This document shows positions 38,229 to 39,736 of a stretch of 39,736 bases of DNA, piece after piece. Every line of letters starts with the position of its first letter. The stretch's first letter is position 1. The stretch is from JACRNA01 sp964366335 (lineage in GTDB: Bacteria > Patescibacteriota > Microgenomatia > CAZETR01 > Amesbacteraceae), in assembly GCA_964366335.1 (NCBI GenBank), contig CAYITQ010000003.1, positions 1 to 39,736 on the forward strand, in the 5' to 3' direction. The position numbers were made by a program, and so were the translations under genes. Below the pieces are notes generated by a model. It was given only the letters and a program-made list of their open reading frames with translations. It was not told the DNA's origin and did not search any database.

Positions 38229-39716
38229 ATGAAGTACATAGCCTACTGCCGGAAAAGTACAGACGAGAAAGACCGTCAGATTTTGAGTATCGAGTCCCAG
38301 ATCCAAGAGATCAAGGACTTTGCTCAAAAACAGAATCTAGAAATAATCGAATTTGCTACTGAAGCCAAGACTGCCAAAGTCCCGGGTCGTTTGGTTTTTG
38401 AGCAAGTCCTAAGAAAGATTGAAAAAGGAGAGGCTCAAGGAATATTTTCCTGGCATCCCGATAGACTTGCCAGAAATTCTGTTGACGGAGGCAGGATTAT
38501 TTACCTACTCGATACTGGCAAATTACTGGATCTCAAATTCCCATCTTTCTGGTTTGAAAATTCACCCCAAGGAAAATTTGTTCTCAATATGGCCTTTGGT
38601 CAATCAAAGTATTACGTTGACAATCTGTCTGAAAATGTTAAAAGGGGACTGAGGCAACAACTGAGAAATGGTGTCTGGCCGGCCAAATCTCCCTACGGCT
38701 ACATTTACAATAAACCAGCCAAGAAACATGAGATTGATCCGATTAAATCTAAGTTCATCAAAAAGGCTTTTCAGCAGTATGCCAGTGGGGAGTGGGGACA
38801 GACACAAATAGCAGACGTACTTTTTGAACATGGTTACTCTAGAAAAAATGGCAAGCCACTTTCATTAAATGAAGTAGTCCATTTCTTAACCAACAAGTTT
38901 TACATTGGTCTGTTCAAATATAACAGTGAATGGCATGAAGGCAGACATGAGCAATTTATTAGTAAAAGCCTTTTTGATGAAGTCCAAAGAAAATTAAGCA
39001 CAAACAAAAAAGTATTTAAAGGACACAAATTTTCCTTTTTGGGACTGGCTAAGTGTGGTGAATGTGGAGCCAGTATCACGGCCGAACACAAAACAAAGAT
39101 CTACAAACGTACCCGGGGTAAAGTTGAATATATTTACTACCGTTGTACCAAGAAGCTCAAACCCTGTACTCAAAAGTATATCCAAGAGCCAGTTCTTGAA
39201 CAGCAACTCAGAAAAATTATTTCTGACGTTGCCTTACCCCAATCGTGGGCAGATCAATGGAATCAATGGTTAGACAGAGATGAGATCACCGAAAAACAAC
39301 AAACTAGTCAAAGAATAACCGAGACTGAAATCGAAACCAAAAGACTGGATGAGAAACTAAACACATTACTAGATGGATATTTAGATGGAACTATTGATGC
39401 CAATATTTACAAGACCAAAAAGAATGAATTATTTGAAAACAAAGTGAAGTTACAAGACCAAATAGTCAAACTTCAGACCCAAGGCTCGAGTTGGCTCGGA
39501 CCAATGCGAGAATTTATAAATATAGCGGTAGATGGGGACAAAACCGCGCGCGCAAAAAATAATGCCGACGAACTTTGTTCCATCGGCAAAAACATCGGCT
39601 CGGACTACTTTTTGACTAACCGGCAACTGGGCGTCAGGTACAAAATGGGCTTTGCCGAGCTGGCCGTTCGCGGGAACTCCTTTTCTGAGCGAGTGAAGGG
39701 AATCGAACCCTCGTGA
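38229..39716 (+). CDS. Large serine recombinase (site-specific integrase)
   Basis: 495 residues. Catalytic domain: YIAYCRKSTDEKDRQ with nucleophile Ser10, then SIESQIQEIKDFA and WHPDRLARNSVDGG. The recombinase domain follows (NGVWPAKSPYGYIYN). The zinc ribbon is GLAKCGECGASITAEHK then YYRCTKKLKPC. A coiled coil (ETEIETKRLDEKLNTLL) precedes the C-terminus. The last residues, SERVKGIEPS, are translated from the antisense of tRNA-Gly, so the natural C-terminus has probably been replaced by integration. ATG 38229 is preferred to TTG 38223. It likely moves the adjacent element. Confidence 0.92.
   Translation: MKYIAYCRKSTDEKDRQILSIESQIQEIKDFAQKQNLEIIEFATEAKTAKVPGRLVFEQVLRKIEKGEAQGIFSWHPDRLARNSVDGGRIIYLLDTGKLLDLKFPSFWFENSPQGKFVLNMAFGQSKYYVDNLSENVKRGLRQQLRNGVWPAKSPYGYIYNKPAKKHEIDPIKSKFIKKAFQQYASGEWGQTQIADVLFEHGYSRKNGKPLSLNEVVHFLTNKFYIGLFKYNSEWHEGRHEQFISKSLFDEVQRKLSTNKKVFKGHKFSFLGLAKCGECGASITAEHKTKIYKRTRGKVEYIYYRCTKKLKPCTQKYIQEPVLEQQLRKIISDVALPQSWADQWNQWLDRDEITEKQQTSQRITETEIETKRLDEKLNTLLDGYLDGTIDANIYKTKKNELFENKVKLQDQIVKLQTQGSSWLGPMREFINIAVDGDKTARAKNNADELCSIGKNIGSDYFLTNRQLGVRYKMGFAELAVRGNSFSERVKGIEPS
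39620..39690 (+). repeat. Recombinase 3' end, partner of the inverted copy
   Basis: Partner of 38113-38183 (66 of 71 positions). Homology ends at TGAGC, the point where the tRNA-Gly 3' end begins, which marks a likely crossover. Confidence 0.8.
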
Positions 39717-39736
39717 CAACTTTGGAAAAGTTGCGT
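39688..39736 (-). tRNA. tRNA-Gly (anticodon UCC), 3' part, cut by the window end
   Basis: On the minus strand the anticodon arm CAACT-TTTCCAA-AGTTG (UCC at 34-36), T arm GAGGG-TTCGATT-CCCTT and acceptor CACTCGC with discriminator T are visible; the 5' half is beyond the window. It overlaps the end of the recombinase frame on the other strand. Confidence 0.88.

Overview
This 39.7 kb window looks like a chromosome segment from a Candidate Phyla Radiation (Patescibacteria) bacterium, probably near Microgenomates or WWE3. The placement is an inference from several traits seen together: compact genes with ATGA start/stop overlaps, tRNA genes without an encoded CCA, almost no Shine-Dalgarno sites, and many TATAAT-like boxes only 6-9 nt before the start codon, which points to leaderless mRNAs. 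Gene content also fits: small REP-type transposase, GIY-YIG and thermonuclease paralogues, VanW, a YkuD L,D-transpeptidase, and an RnfD-like/ferredoxin-reductase fusion. UGA, UAA and UAG all act as stops, so there is no sign of UGA recoding. || Layout. 1-1855: end of a peptide-binding ABC transporter protein, then a thiol-redox operon (CcdA-like, unknown protein, thioredoxin). 1860-5682: REP-associated transposase with its palindromes, DEDD exonuclease, beta-CASP nuclease, triple zinc ribbon, thermonuclease. 5684-7115: tRNA zone (Arg, Gln, Lys and two damaged tRNA copies) with an HTH protein and a GIY-YIG nuclease embedded in it. 7165-14053: Cas4-like nuclease, unknown membrane protein, RnfD-FNR fusion, and a minus-strand operon (sugar isomerase, KilA-N protein, PPOX flavoprotein, HAD phosphatase). 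14078-18431: glycogen operon (glycogen synthase, GH57 enzyme, glucan phosphorylase), divergent from the isomerase across a perfect 30-bp palindrome. 18444-25896: tRNA-His, methyltransferase, Obg, cell-envelope genes (VanW, L,D-transpeptidase, phosphodiester glycosidase), DUF2130 protein, UMP kinase, second thermonuclease. 26035-30603: AT-rich defence-like island with a restriction-modification pair, a DUF4268 protein, membrane proteins, a nucleotidyltransferase and a DUF3800 remnant. 30751-33265: membrane-anchored trypsin-like protease, two very small ORFs and a BRO-family protein. 33263-39736: mobile region. || The mobile region is the most unusual part. Inverted repeats of about 95 bp (33263-33357 and 38022-38117) bracket an MFS transporter, an ABC-F ATPase, an unknown protein and a GNAT acetyltransferase. 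The MFS/ABC-F operon is preceded by what reads as a complete antibiotic-type attenuator: a consensus promoter, an 11-codon leader peptide, mutually exclusive hairpins, an intrinsic terminator and a strong Shine-Dalgarno. Next to it is a large serine recombinase whose 3' end runs into a tRNA-Gly gene, the likely integration site, and whose 3' end also exists as an inverted copy upstream. A perfect 28-bp inverted repeat lies just upstream of the recombinase. Taken together this suggests an integrated element carrying inducible drug resistance; the function is inferred, not shown.
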